Source: Allostella sp. ATCC 35155
GTDB taxonomy: Bacteria > Pseudomonadota > Alphaproteobacteria > ATCC43930 > Allostellaceae
NCBI GenBank assembly: GCA_006738865.1
Contig: AP019701.1
Coordinates: 3,902,001 to 3,966,000, forward strand
Length of the DNA stretch: 64,000 nt
Direction of reading: 5' to 3'
Below, piece by piece: positions 16,457 through 25,294 of the stretch (positions are counted from its first letter, which is position 1; each line of letters opens with the position of its first letter). The notes beneath the pieces were generated by a model. It did not search any database. It saw only the letters and a list, made by a program, of their open reading frames with translations, and was not told the origin of the DNA. The translations under genes were made by a program, and so were the position numbers.

Positions 16457-17494
16457 ATGCAGCAGAATCGGAGCTTCTGGAACGCCGCGGCCGCCGGGCT
16501 GATGCTCGCCGGCCTTGCAGCCGCCCCCGCTGCCCTGGCGCAGACGACGCTGAAGCTGGCGCACGTCAATCCCGCCGACTGGCGCGTGTCCCAGAAGGGC
16601 GCCGCCGGCGACGTCTTCAAGAACCTGGTCGAGGCAGAATCGGGCGGCCGTTTCCGGGTCCAGCTCTATCCGGCCAGCCAGCTCGGCGGCGAGGTCGAGC
16701 TGGTCGCGCAGGTGCAGGCCGGTGCGCTGGAGCTGACCATGGCGTCCGGCGTCTTCGGCAACTACTGCAAGGAGGCTGCGGTCCTCGACCTGCCGTTCCT
16801 CTTCCCCTCGGCCGTGGTCGCCTGGCGCACGCTCGACGGACCGTTCGGGCGCAAGCTCGCCGACCATTGCCTGAAGAAGACCGGAATGCGCATCCTCGCC
16901 TACGGCGAGATCGGCTTCCGCAACTTCACCAACTCGGTGCGCGAGATCCGGACCCCGGCCGACCTCAAGGGCCTCAAGATCCGGGTGCAGCAGCTGCCGC
17001 TCTATGTCGAGATGATGAAGGGCCTGGGCGCGATCCCCACGCCGGTCGCCTGGCCGGAGACGCCGGGGGCCCTGCGGACCAAGGTGGTGGACGGTCAGGA
17101 GAACCCGGTCGCCATCATCCTCTCCAACAAGTTCCACGAGATGCAGCAGTTCATGACGCTGGACCAGCATGTCTACGGAACGGACTTCCTGCTGATCAAC
17201 GAAGCCCTCTTCCGCAAGCAGTCCGCCGAGGACCAGGCGATGCTGCGGCGCAACGCCGTCATCGCCCAGGATGTCGGGCGGGGCATCCAGCAGCTGACCT
17301 CCGCGGCCGGCGTCGCCGAACTGACGCGGCTCGGCATGAAGATCTACAAGCCGACCGCCGCCGAGCTGGAACAGTTCCGGGCCGCCGCCCAGCCACCCGT
17401 GCTGGCCTGGCTGAAGACCGCGGTCGAGCCCGGCTGGGTCGAGGCGGCACAGCAGGCCGTGGCCGCGGTGGAAGCCGAACTCAAGGTCGACTGA
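16457..17494 (+). CDS. dctP: TRAP transporter substrate-binding protein DctP
   Basis: A 345-aa periplasmic receptor with a signal peptide (about residues 1-30, ending AALAQ). The DctP family segments are present: LKLAHVNPADWRVSQKGA, GGRFRVQLYPASQLGGE and the ligand-binding region GEIGFRNFTNSVREIRTPADLKGLKIRV, with Arg at the carboxylate-binding position. GGAGGA lies 6 nt before ATG 16457. Together with DctQ and DctM it imports an organic acid using an ion gradient. The exact ligand is not readable. Confidence 0.9.
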   Translation: MQQNRSFWNAAAAGLMLAGLAAAPAALAQTTLKLAHVNPADWRVSQKGAAGDVFKNLVEAESGGRFRVQLYPASQLGGEVELVAQVQAGALELTMASGVFGNYCKEAAVLDLPFLFPSAVVAWRTLDGPFGRKLADHCLKKTGMRILAYGEIGFRNFTNSVREIRTPADLKGLKIRVQQLPLYVEMMKGLGAIPTPVAWPETPGALRTKVVDGQENPVAIILSNKFHEMQQFMTLDQHVYGTDFLLINEALFRKQSAEDQAMLRRNAVIAQDVGRGIQQLTSAAGVAELTRLGMKIYKPTAAELEQFRAAAQPPVLAWLKTAVEPGWVEAAQQAVAAVEAELKVD

Positions 17495-17509
17495 GGCAGG
17501 TCGCGGGCG

Positions 17510-17986
17510 ATGTTCTGGCGCATCTACGACAGGGTCACCACCGGCGCGCTGGCCCTGGCCGGGTTCGCCATGTTCGCGCTCGCGATCGGCAATGCCGGCA
17601 TGCGGTACTTCCTCCACCAGCCCTTGATCTGGGGGGAGGAAGTATCGCGCTACGCCATGGTCTGGGGAACGATGATCGGGATCGCGCTGGCCTATCGGGC
17701 CGGCCAGCACGTCGCCCTGACCCTGCTCGTCGACAGCCTGCCGCGGGCCTGGGTCATGGCGCTGCGGCTGGCGAGCCACCTGCTCTCGCTGGGCACCGCC
17801 TGGGTTCTGTGGCGGGCCGGATCGGTGCTGGTCGAACGCCTCGGCTTCATGGATGCGCCGTCCAGCGGGATCGCGATGGCGTGGGTCTATGCCGCCATGC
17901 CGACGGCCGCAGTGCTGCTGACGATCGAGGCGCTGCGCCTCCTGGTGACCGACGCGCGGGGCCTCGTCGCGGGCCGGCGGCCGTGA
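17510..17986 (+). CDS. dctQ: TRAP transporter small permease DctQ
   Basis: A 158-aa membrane protein with four predicted helices (about residues 12-32, 48-66, 84-104, 124-147) and the family signature WGEEVSRYAMVWGTMIGIALAYRAGQHV. It pairs with DctM to form the membrane part of the TRAP carrier. It follows dctP by 15 nt, and its TGA overlaps the GTG start of dctM by four bases. Confidence 0.9.
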   Translation: MFWRIYDRVTTGALALAGFAMFALAIGNAGMRYFLHQPLIWGEEVSRYAMVWGTMIGIALAYRAGQHVALTLLVDSLPRAWVMALRLASHLLSLGTAWVLWRAGSVLVERLGFMDAPSSGIAMAWVYAAMPTAAVLLTIEALRLLVTDARGLVAGRRP

Positions 17987-19260
17987 CCGGTCCGGCCGTC
18001 GCACTCCTCGTCGGGCTGCTGCTGATCGGCCTGCCGATCTCCTTCTCCATCGTGCTGGTCTGCGGCGTGGTCGCCTTCGAGCGCGGCCTGCCGGACATGC
18101 TGATCGCGCAGCGGCTGTTCAACGGCCTCGATTCCTTCCCGATCATGGCGGTGCCGCTCTTCATCCTCGCCGGCGAGCTGATGAACGAGAGCGGCATCAC
18201 CCAGCGCATCATCCGCCTCTCGTCGGCCTTCGTCGGCCATGTGCGGACGGGACTGGGCCAGGTCGCGATCCTGTCGTCCGTCATCTTCGCCGGCATCTCC
18301 GGATCGGCGGTCGCCGACGCCTCGGCGCTCGGGCGCGTCTTCATCCCCGAGATGGAACGCGAGGGCTACCCGCGGGACGGCGCGGCCGCGCTGATCGCCG
18401 CGGCGGCGGTGATCGGCCCGATCATCCCGCCGAGCATCCCGATGATCATCTATGCGCTGATCGTCGGCGAATCGGTCGCCGCCCTCTTCCTCGCCGGCGT
18501 CGTGCCGGGCCTCCTGCTCGGCCTGGCATTGGCGGTCATCGTCCGGGTCCGCCTGCGCGACGAGGCGCCGCCGACGCGGGTCCGGGCCGGTCGGCGCGAA
18601 CTGGCGGTCGCCCTGCGCCAGGGCATCGTGCCCTTGCTGATGCCGGTGATCATCCTCGCCACCATCCTCGGCGGCGTCGTGACACCGACCGAGGCCGCCG
18701 CGGTCGCCGTCCTCTACGCGCTCGTCGTTGGCATGTTCGTGCTGCGCACCGTCAGCATCGGCGCGCTGGTGCGGGTGCTGGCATCGAGCATGCTGCTGTC
18801 CGCGGTGATCCTTTTCATCATCGCGGCCGCCAATCTGCTGAACTGGATCCTGACGACCGACCAGGTGCCGCAGCGCTTCGCGGCCTTCGTGCTGGGTGAG
18901 GCGAACGATCCGATCCTGTTCCTGCTGCTGGTGACGGCGCTGCTGCTGATCGTCGGCTGCCTGATCGAGGGCATGGCGGCGATGATCGTGCTGGTTCCGA
19001 TCCTCGCGCCGATCGCCAGCCAGCTCGGCATCGACCCGATCCATTTCGCGATGGTGGTCGTGCTCAATCTCATGATCGGGCTGATCACGCCGCCGATGGG
19101 CCTCTGCCTCTTCGTCGTCGACGGCATCGCCAAGGTCGGTCTGCCGCGCCTCGTGCGCCGGATCGTGCCGTTCCTGATCGCGGAGATCCTCGTCCTGCTC
19201 CTGGTCGTGCTCGTCCCGCAGATTTCGACCGCGCTGCCGCGCGGGCTGGGCTACGGCTGA
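17983..19260 (+). CDS. dctM: TRAP transporter large permease DctM
   Basis: A 425-aa polytopic membrane protein of the DctM/ion-transporter superfamily, the ion-coupled channel of the TRAP system. Signatures include FILAGELMNESGITQRI, FAGISGSAVADASALG, AAVIGPIIPPSIPMIIYA and the C-terminal LITPPMGLCLFV. The start is the GTG overlapping the dctQ stop (GTGA); a large upstream reading frame in this phase is only a shadow of dctP. The operon ends at a hairpin at 19275-19308. Confidence 0.92.
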   Translation: MTGPAVALLVGLLLIGLPISFSIVLVCGVVAFERGLPDMLIAQRLFNGLDSFPIMAVPLFILAGELMNESGITQRIIRLSSAFVGHVRTGLGQVAILSSVIFAGISGSAVADASALGRVFIPEMEREGYPRDGAAALIAAAAVIGPIIPPSIPMIIYALIVGESVAALFLAGVVPGLLLGLALAVIVRVRLRDEAPPTRVRAGRRELAVALRQGIVPLLMPVIILATILGGVVTPTEAAAVAVLYALVVGMFVLRTVSIGALVRVLASSMLLSAVILFIIAAANLLNWILTTDQVPQRFAAFVLGEANDPILFLLLVTALLLIVGCLIEGMAAMIVLVPILAPIASQLGIDPIHFAMVVVLNLMIGLITPPMGLCLFVVDGIAKVGLPRLVRRIVPFLIAEILVLLLVVLVPQISTALPRGLGYG

Positions 19261-19274
19261 ACCGCAAACGGCAC

Positions 19275-19308
19275 GAGCCCCGCGTGCCGGTCCAGGCGCG
19301 CGGGGCTC
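19275..19308. terminator. hairpin after dctM
   Basis: Perfect 10-bp arms (GAGCCCCGCG and CGCGGGGCTC) around a 14-nt loop, between converging genes. There is no T tract, so it may be factor-assisted or bidirectional. Confidence 0.5.
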
Positions 19309-19335
19309 GCTCCGTCCGAGCCGATCGGGTCCGTA

Positions 19336-19779
19336 TCAGCTCGTCCGAAGGGTGCAGGCGCTACGACGCCGGTGGTGGGTCATGACCTCCCCGCCTGCGC
19401 TCTCGATCGTCAGCGTCACGTCGCCCATGCGGTAGGTCAGCGGCGCGATCGCGCCATGGCTGACGGCGATCGGCGCGGCCAGCGGGGCGCCGTACTTGCG
19501 CAAGGCCGCCTCGTGCAGCCGGCGGACCTGCTCGTAGCTGGCCGCCACCCGGTAGGACACGGCGACCACGGCACCGCGGCAGAGCGTGAGATCGGCGCGC
19601 GGCGCGGCGCCGACGGGATTGAGCACCCGCACGTCGTCGGTGAAATGGGCCATCAGCGCCGCTTCCTCGGCGAGTGCCGACTGCGGTCGCGCTTCCGTCG
19701 CCGCGAATGCACCGAGGCCGGTGGCAATGGCGAGGAGGAAGGCCGAGGCGCGAAGGGCGGACTGCAGGGGGCGGGACAT
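19336..19779 (-). CDS. small secreted protein of unknown function
   Basis: A 147-aa protein with a clear signal peptide (about residues 1-26: ASAFLLAIATGLGAFAA). The mature part has two cysteines (LTLCRGA and SACTL near the C terminus) that could form a disulfide. I do not recognise the family. It lies 91 bp downstream of the hybrid kinase on the same strand and may be the last gene of that block. Confidence 0.55.
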   Translation of the reverse strand: MSRPLQSALRASAFLLAIATGLGAFAATEARPQSALAEEAALMAHFTDDVRVLNPVGAAPRADLTLCRGAVVAVSYRVAASYEQVRRLHEAALRKYGAPLAAPIAVSHGAIAPLTYRMGDVTLTIESAGGEVMTHHRRRSACTLRTS

Positions 19780-19870
19780 GGGCTTGGCTTCCGGGAGGGG
19801 GTGGTCGGGAACCGTTCACCCCCTCCGTCGCAGCCGCCTGCCGCGAGGTTCACCGAAATTTTGCGGACCG

Positions 19871-22800
19871 CTACGCGCCGTCGAGCACCTGCCGCACCGT
19901 GGCCGCCAGGACCTCCCGCCGATAGGGCTTGCTCATCAGCGGCAGCGCCGCGTCGCGGGCGCCGTCCCGGACACCGGCATCGGCATAGCCCGAGGTCAGC
20001 AGCACGCGCAGTCCGGGGCGCAGGCGCCGTGCCTCCGTGGCCAGCCGGAGCCCGTTCATCCCCCCCGGCATGACGACATCGGTGAAGAGCAGATCGACCT
20101 CGGCACCGGTGACGAGGATGTCGAGTGCCTGCGGACCCGACGATACCGGGGTCACCCGGTATCCGAGTTCGCGCAGCTGGCTCGTCGCATGGTCGCGGAC
20201 GAGCGGATCGTCCTCGACCAGCAGGACCGCCTCCGACCCGCCCACGACGTCCTGGCGTGGCCCCCGCCCCTCGCTCGCCACCCCGGCCGACGCGCGCGGC
20301 AGGAACATCCGCACCGTGGTGCCTTCACCGGGGCGGGTGTCGATGCGCACCTGTCCGCGCGACTGGCGGACGAAGCCGTAGACCATGCTGAGGCCGAGGC
20401 CGCTGCCCTTGCCGACCTCCTTCGTCGTGAAGAACGGATCGAAGGCGCGGGCCGCAATGTCGGGCGGCATCCCGGTGCCGGAATCGCCGACCGCGATCTC
20501 CACCATGCCCGGCTCCTCGGCGTCGGCGTCCCGCAGCGCCAGCGTCAGCGTGCCGCCGTCCGGCATGGCGTCGCGCGCGTTGAGCGCGAGGTTGAGCAGC
20601 GCCACCTCCAGCTGACCCGGATCGACCTGGGCCGGCGGCAGCCCGCAGGGCACCTCCACCCGGATGTCGATGTCGGCGCTGAGCGTGCGGCGAAGCAACC
20701 CTTCCATGCCCGCGACGAGCCGGCGCAGGTCGATCGCCCGGGGCGCCAGCGCCTGCTGGCGCGCGAAGGCGAGCAGCCGCTGGGTCAGCTCGGCCGCACG
20801 CTCGCCGGCGGTCGCCGACATCTGAGCCAGTTGCTGTAGCGCCGGCCGGTCGGCCAAGCCGTCGGTCAGCACCTCCGAGTTGCCGATGATGACGGTCAGC
20901 AGATTGTTGAAATCGTGTGCGACGCCGCCCGTCAGCTGGCCCACCGCCTCCAGCTTCTGCGACTGGCGCAGCCGCTCCTCGAACTCGCGCCGCTCCGAGA
21001 CGTCGAGGATGCTGCCCAGCATGCGCAGCGCCTTGCCGTCCGGGCCGCGGATGATGGAGGCGCGGTCGACCACGACGGCATGGGAGCCGTCGGCCCGGGC
21101 GTAGCGGTATTCGTCCTGCCAGGAAGCGGCGTCGCCCGCGATCGCCCGCTCTATGCCGACCTGCACCCGGTCGCGGTCCTCCGGATGGACACGGGCGAGG
21201 CGCTCGTCGAGCCCGCGCCCGCCGGCGGAGGGAACCAGGCCGAACCGCTCGCCGAGGCTGTCGTTCCACCAGATTCGGCCGGTGGCGATGTCCCAGTCCC
21301 AGATCACGTCGTTGGTCGCCTGGGCGACCAGACGGAAGCGCTCCTGGCTGAGGCGAGCCGCCTCCTCCATCTGCTTGCGCCGCGTCACGTCGCGCTCGAT
21401 GGCGACCCAGTGGGTGAACCAGCCGGTATCGTCGGCGATCGGCACGATGTCGAGCTCGAGCCAGATCTCCTGTCCGCTCTTGGTGTAGTTGATCACCTCG
21501 GAACGGATCGGCCGCCAGCGGCCCAGGGCGTCGGCGATGCGGTCGAGTTCGCCACGCTGGGTCCGCGGGCCCTGCAGGATGCGCGGCGTCGCCCCGATCG
21601 CCTCGGCGCGCGAGAAGCCGGTGCGCGAGACGAAGGCGTCGTTGACGTAGACGATGCGAGGGCCGTCGGGCGCGTCGATCGGCCGGGCCTCGGTGATGAT
21701 GACGATGTCGTTGATGCGGCCGATCGCCGTCTCCAGCAGGCGGAGCTGCTCCAGGCTGCGGCGCTGCGCCGCGACCAGCCGGCAGCGATCGATCGCGAGC
21801 ACGACCGGCCGCGCGATCGCCTGCGCCACCGCCAGCGCCGAAGCCGGAAAGCCGCTGCCGTCGGGGTCCGCGCGCACGACCGCCAGCGCGCCCGCGACCT
21901 CGCCGCGGCCGGTCAGCAGCGGGATGCCGAGAACGGCGACGGGGCCGGGGGGGCCAGCCATCGGTCCGAGGGCGGGGTCGTCGCCCTGCATCGGCAGCAC
22001 GACCGGCTCGCCCGCGGCGGCGATGCGTGCGCCCAGCGGCGACGCCGCGGCGCCCGCCTCGCTGCGTGCGCCGCGCATCGCCACCGGTCCCGGCGGGCCG
22101 CCCCCTTCGGGGCAGAGCCAGGCCACGCCGCGATCGGCCCTCGCCACGCCCATCACGGCGTCCAGCGCCACCTCCGCCAGCCGATCCGGCTCGTCGGCCT
22201 CGAGAAAGCCGCGGGCCGCCGCCGTGAAGCCGTTCAGGGTCGTCCGCATTCCCGCGAAGGCGCGGTCGAGTTCGGCCAGCTCGGTGATGTGCGTCGGCAG
22301 CGGCGGTCGATCGCCGAAATCCAGGCGGGCGGCCGCCTCCGCCTCGCGCGCGAAGGTCGCGACCGGCCGGGCCAAGCGGCGCGCCATGAGCCAGGCCGCC
22401 ACCGCCCCCGGCAGCATGGCGAGCCCGAGCACCACGATCAGGCGGCGGCGCACCGTCGTGGCATCGGGCGCCAGCTGGTCGGCCGGCGCCGCCATCACGA
22501 AAGTCAGGCCACGGCCGGCGAGCGGGGCCGCGCGCAGGTGCCAGCGGCGGTCGCCGATGTCCTGGCTGTCGCCGAAGGCCCGCTCACCGCCGCGGACCCG
22601 GTCGGCGAGGATCGGCAGGATGGGCGATCCGACCTCGGCCGCGGTCGGCAGCGCGATCTGGACGGGCTCCGTCGCGTCGACCGAGCGCGACGACACGATG
22701 CGCTCGAGGCGGGCCGGATCGGAATAGGCGAGGACGCGTCCGGACGCATCCAGCACCGCCGATTCGGTGCCTTCCGCCGGATGTCCGCGCGGCAGGCGCG

Positions 22801-23497
22801 CCGACAGATCCCAGAGCGACACGTCGACCCCGGCGACGGCGCCGCTTGCCGCGCGGCGAGCCGCCGTCACGCCCGGCTCCAGCGTCGTGAAGAAGATGTA
22901 GGGGGCGGTGAGGACGGTCCGATCGGCCCGCGCCTCCTCGAACCAGGGCCGGACCCGGGGATCGAAGGCATAGTCCACCCGGTCGCGGCGCTCGATCAGG
23001 CGGAAGTCGACATCGCGGAACTCGAACCACTGGCCGGTCCGGTCGATGCGCTGGACCATCCATGCGGTCTGCGCAGGCACGTCGAGACGGACGGCCTGGG
23101 CGCCGATCGGGCGGAGCAGGACGAAGTCGCCGTTCGGATAGCCGACATAGGCGGCCGAAAGGCCGGGCGCCATGCGCAGGGCCAGCACCAGGGGCCGCAG
23201 ATCCTCGGGCCGGTCCCCGGGCATCGCGGCGGCGATCGGATCGGCCGCCAGCGCCTCGGCGGTCGCGCTGGCGCGAAGCTCGAGCCGCTGCAGCCCGTCG
23301 ACGGCGCGGTCGGCGGCGCCGCCGAACACCGCCGAGACGACGCCGTTGACCAGCACACCCGAGCGCTGCGCGGCGATGAGGCCGAGCGCGAGGACGATGA
23401 GGCCCAGCACGGCCAGGAACACGGCCGTGATGTGGAGGTGGAGCGGAGCGATCCACCCCGCTCGGGGCCATCGCGGCTTCGGCCCATCCTCCGGCAT
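19871..23497 (-). CDS. hybrid sensor histidine kinase with Cache, HAMP, GAF, PAS and receiver domains
   Basis: About 1208 aa. The order is TM1 (about 20-45), a periplasmic Cache-like sensor, TM2 (about 350-370), HAMP, GAF (about 420-570), two PAS/PAC units (the first with GPRIVYVNDAFVSRTGFSR), HisKA with phospho-acceptor H861 in GGVAHDFNNLL, HATPase (DSGTGMPPD, GSGLGLSMVYGF) and a C-terminal receiver with D1140 in LLFTDVVMPGG. It probably senses a periplasmic ligand and passes phosphate to a regulator encoded elsewhere. ATG 23497 has GGAGGT 7 nt upstream; GTG 23512 is an alternative. It follows the ThDP enzyme by 82 nt and may belong to the same transcript as the ATP-grasp cluster. Confidence 0.9.
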   Translation of the reverse strand: MPEDGPKPRWPRAGWIAPLHLHITAVFLAVLGLIVLALGLIAAQRSGVLVNGVVSAVFGGAADRAVDGLQRLELRASATAEALAADPIAAAMPGDRPEDLRPLVLALRMAPGLSAAYVGYPNGDFVLLRPIGAQAVRLDVPAQTAWMVQRIDRTGQWFEFRDVDFRLIERRDRVDYAFDPRVRPWFEEARADRTVLTAPYIFFTTLEPGVTAARRAASGAVAGVDVSLWDLSARLPRGHPAEGTESAVLDASGRVLAYSDPARLERIVSSRSVDATEPVQIALPTAAEVGSPILPILADRVRGGERAFGDSQDIGDRRWHLRAAPLAGRGLTFVMAAPADQLAPDATTVRRRLIVVLGLAMLPGAVAAWLMARRLARPVATFAREAEAAARLDFGDRPPLPTHITELAELDRAFAGMRTTLNGFTAAARGFLEADEPDRLAEVALDAVMGVARADRGVAWLCPEGGGPPGPVAMRGARSEAGAAASPLGARIAAAGEPVVLPMQGDDPALGPMAGPPGPVAVLGIPLLTGRGEVAGALAVVRADPDGSGFPASALAVAQAIARPVVLAIDRCRLVAAQRRSLEQLRLLETAIGRINDIVIITEARPIDAPDGPRIVYVNDAFVSRTGFSRAEAIGATPRILQGPRTQRGELDRIADALGRWRPIRSEVINYTKSGQEIWLELDIVPIADDTGWFTHWVAIERDVTRRKQMEEAARLSQERFRLVAQATNDVIWDWDIATGRIWWNDSLGERFGLVPSAGGRGLDERLARVHPEDRDRVQVGIERAIAGDAASWQDEYRYARADGSHAVVVDRASIIRGPDGKALRMLGSILDVSERREFEERLRQSQKLEAVGQLTGGVAHDFNNLLTVIIGNSEVLTDGLADRPALQQLAQMSATAGERAAELTQRLLAFARQQALAPRAIDLRRLVAGMEGLLRRTLSADIDIRVEVPCGLPPAQVDPGQLEVALLNLALNARDAMPDGGTLTLALRDADAEEPGMVEIAVGDSGTGMPPDIAARAFDPFFTTKEVGKGSGLGLSMVYGFVRQSRGQVRIDTRPGEGTTVRMFLPRASAGVASEGRGPRQDVVGGSEAVLLVEDDPLVRDHATSQLRELGYRVTPVSSGPQALDILVTGAEVDLLFTDVVMPGGMNGLRLATEARRLRPGLRVLLTSGYADAGVRDGARDAALPLMSKPYRREVLAATVRQVLDGA

Positions 23498-23579
23498 GTC
23501 CGTGACCTCCACCCGCTGTCCGCCGCCGCGCCCGGCCGCCTCCCCGGCCGCCGGGCGCAGCGCGGTTCGCCAGGATGCT

Positions 23580-25259
23580 CTATCGCCGGGCGAGCGCCCC
23601 CTCGCGCAGCGCCGTCAGCGTGGTGCGCGTGGTGATGACGTCCGGATCGGTCTTGACCTCGATCACCGCAAGCTTGCCGGAATCGCAGGCGCGCTGGAAG
23701 GCCGCGGCGAAGTCGGCGGTGCGCTCGACCGTCTCGCCGTGGGCGCCATAGGCGCGGGCGAGGGCCGCGAAGTCCGGATTGGTCAGTTCGGTGCCGTGGA
23801 CGCGGGTCGGGAAGTCCCGCTCCTGGTGCATGCGGATGGTGCCGTACATGTTGTTGTTGAGGATGACCAGGATCGGCGTCGCGCCGTACTGGATCGCCGT
23901 CGCGATCTCCTGCCCCGACATCATGAACGCGCCGTCCCCGGCGAAGCCGACGACGCGGCGATCGGGATGGCGCAGCGCGGCGGCGACCGCCGCCGGCACC
24001 GCATAGCCCATCGCGCCCGAGGTCGGGCCGAGGAACCGGCCGGGCCGGCCGAACTGCAGGAAGCGCTGCGGCCAGCCGCTGGCGTTGCCGGCGTCGGCGG
24101 TGACGATGGCGTCCCGCGGCAGCATCGCGCGGAGCGCGACCATGGCCTCGCCGACATCCATGGGGCCGGCATGCGGGCCCGGCACGAGCTGCGCCTCGTA
24201 GGCGGCACGGGCGGCCCGCCGCCAGTCCGCCCAGGCCGAGCCGTCGACCGGCGCCAGTCCGGCGAGCGCGGCGGCGAAGTTGCCGACGCCGGCCTGGATG
24301 CCCAGCGCCGGGCGGAAGACGCGGCCCAGTTCCTCCGCCGACGGATGGACATGGACGAGGGTCTGGCGCGGCTCGGGCGAGGAGAGCAGCTCGTAGCCCT
24401 GGGTCGTGATCTCGCCGAGACGCGCCCCGACGGCGATCAGCAGGTCACAATCCTTGGCGAGCTTGACCAGATCCTTGGCCGCACCCGTCCCCAGATCGCC
24501 GACATAGTTCGGGCTGGCATTGTCGACGACATCGAAGCGGCGGAAGGAGCAGGCGACCGGCAGGCCGTTCGCCTCGGCGAAGGCCTGGATCTGCGCCCCC
24601 GATTGGTCGGTCCAGTCGCCCCCGCCGACCAGCAGCAGCGGGCGCCGGGCGGCCGCCAGCATCTCGCGCAGGCGGCGCAGGTCGTCCGGCCCGGGATGGG
24701 CCTTGGCCGCAGCGGCGGGACCCGGCACCGGGACGTCGGCCAGGTCGCGCAGCATGTCCTCCGGCAGGGCGAGGACCGCCGGGCCGGGGCGCCCGGACTG
24801 GGCGATATGGAATGCGCGGCTGACATATTCCGGCACGCGGTCGGCCGTCTCGATCTGGCCGACCCACTTGGCCAGCGGGCCGTACATGCGGCGGAAATCG
24901 ACCTCCTGGAAGGCCTCCCGTTCCCACTGTTCGCGCGCCACCTGGCCGATCAGCACGACCATCGGCGTCGAATCCTGGTGGGCCGTGTGGACGCCGATCG
25001 AGGCGTTGCAGGCACCCGGCCCGCGGGTCACGATCAGCACGCCCGGCTTGCCGGTCAGCTTGCCGTAGGCCTCGGCCATGAAGGCCGCGCCGCCTTCCTG
25101 GCGGCAGGTGATGCAGCGGATCTCGTCGCGGGCGTCGTAGAGCGCATCCAGGACGGCAAGGAAGCTCTCGCCCGCCACCTGGAACACGGTGTCGACGCCG
25201 TTCGCCCGCAGCGTGTCGACCAGCAATTGCCCTCCGGTGCGGGCGTTGGCGCGCGTCAT
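23580..25259 (-). CDS. thiamine-diphosphate-dependent enzyme, acetolactate-synthase-like
   Basis: A 559-aa enzyme with the three ThDP-enzyme domains. The catalytic Glu is in CRQEGGAAFMAEAY, and the ThDP/Mg motif is GDGAFMMSGQEIATAIQYGATPILVILNNNMYG. It resembles catabolic AlvS/acetolactate-synthase-like or decarboxylase members; the substrate is unknown, and no regulatory subunit gene is nearby. GGGAGA lies before ATG 25259. The gene begins 35 nt after the stop of S, in the same direction, so it is probably part of the ATP-grasp operon and may make or use an alpha-keto acid for it. Confidence 0.82.
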   Translation of the reverse strand: MTRANARTGGQLLVDTLRANGVDTVFQVAGESFLAVLDALYDARDEIRCITCRQEGGAAFMAEAYGKLTGKPGVLIVTRGPGACNASIGVHTAHQDSTPMVVLIGQVAREQWEREAFQEVDFRRMYGPLAKWVGQIETADRVPEYVSRAFHIAQSGRPGPAVLALPEDMLRDLADVPVPGPAAAAKAHPGPDDLRRLREMLAAARRPLLLVGGGDWTDQSGAQIQAFAEANGLPVACSFRRFDVVDNASPNYVGDLGTGAAKDLVKLAKDCDLLIAVGARLGEITTQGYELLSSPEPRQTLVHVHPSAEELGRVFRPALGIQAGVGNFAAALAGLAPVDGSAWADWRRAARAAYEAQLVPGPHAGPMDVGEAMVALRAMLPRDAIVTADAGNASGWPQRFLQFGRPGRFLGPTSGAMGYAVPAAVAAALRHPDRRVVGFAGDGAFMMSGQEIATAIQYGATPILVILNNNMYGTIRMHQERDFPTRVHGTELTNPDFAALARAYGAHGETVERTADFAAAFQRACDSGKLAVIEVKTDPDVITTRTTLTALREGALARR

Positions 25260-25294
25260 TCCTTCGTCTCCCTCGGATCGCGATATCCGGGCAG

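Noticed and set aside
20915-23635. 906-codon open frame antisense to the hybrid kinase
   Set aside because: It has no recognisable motif, is rich in Arg and Pro, and lies opposite a gene with clear domains. Long antisense frames are expected at this GC content.
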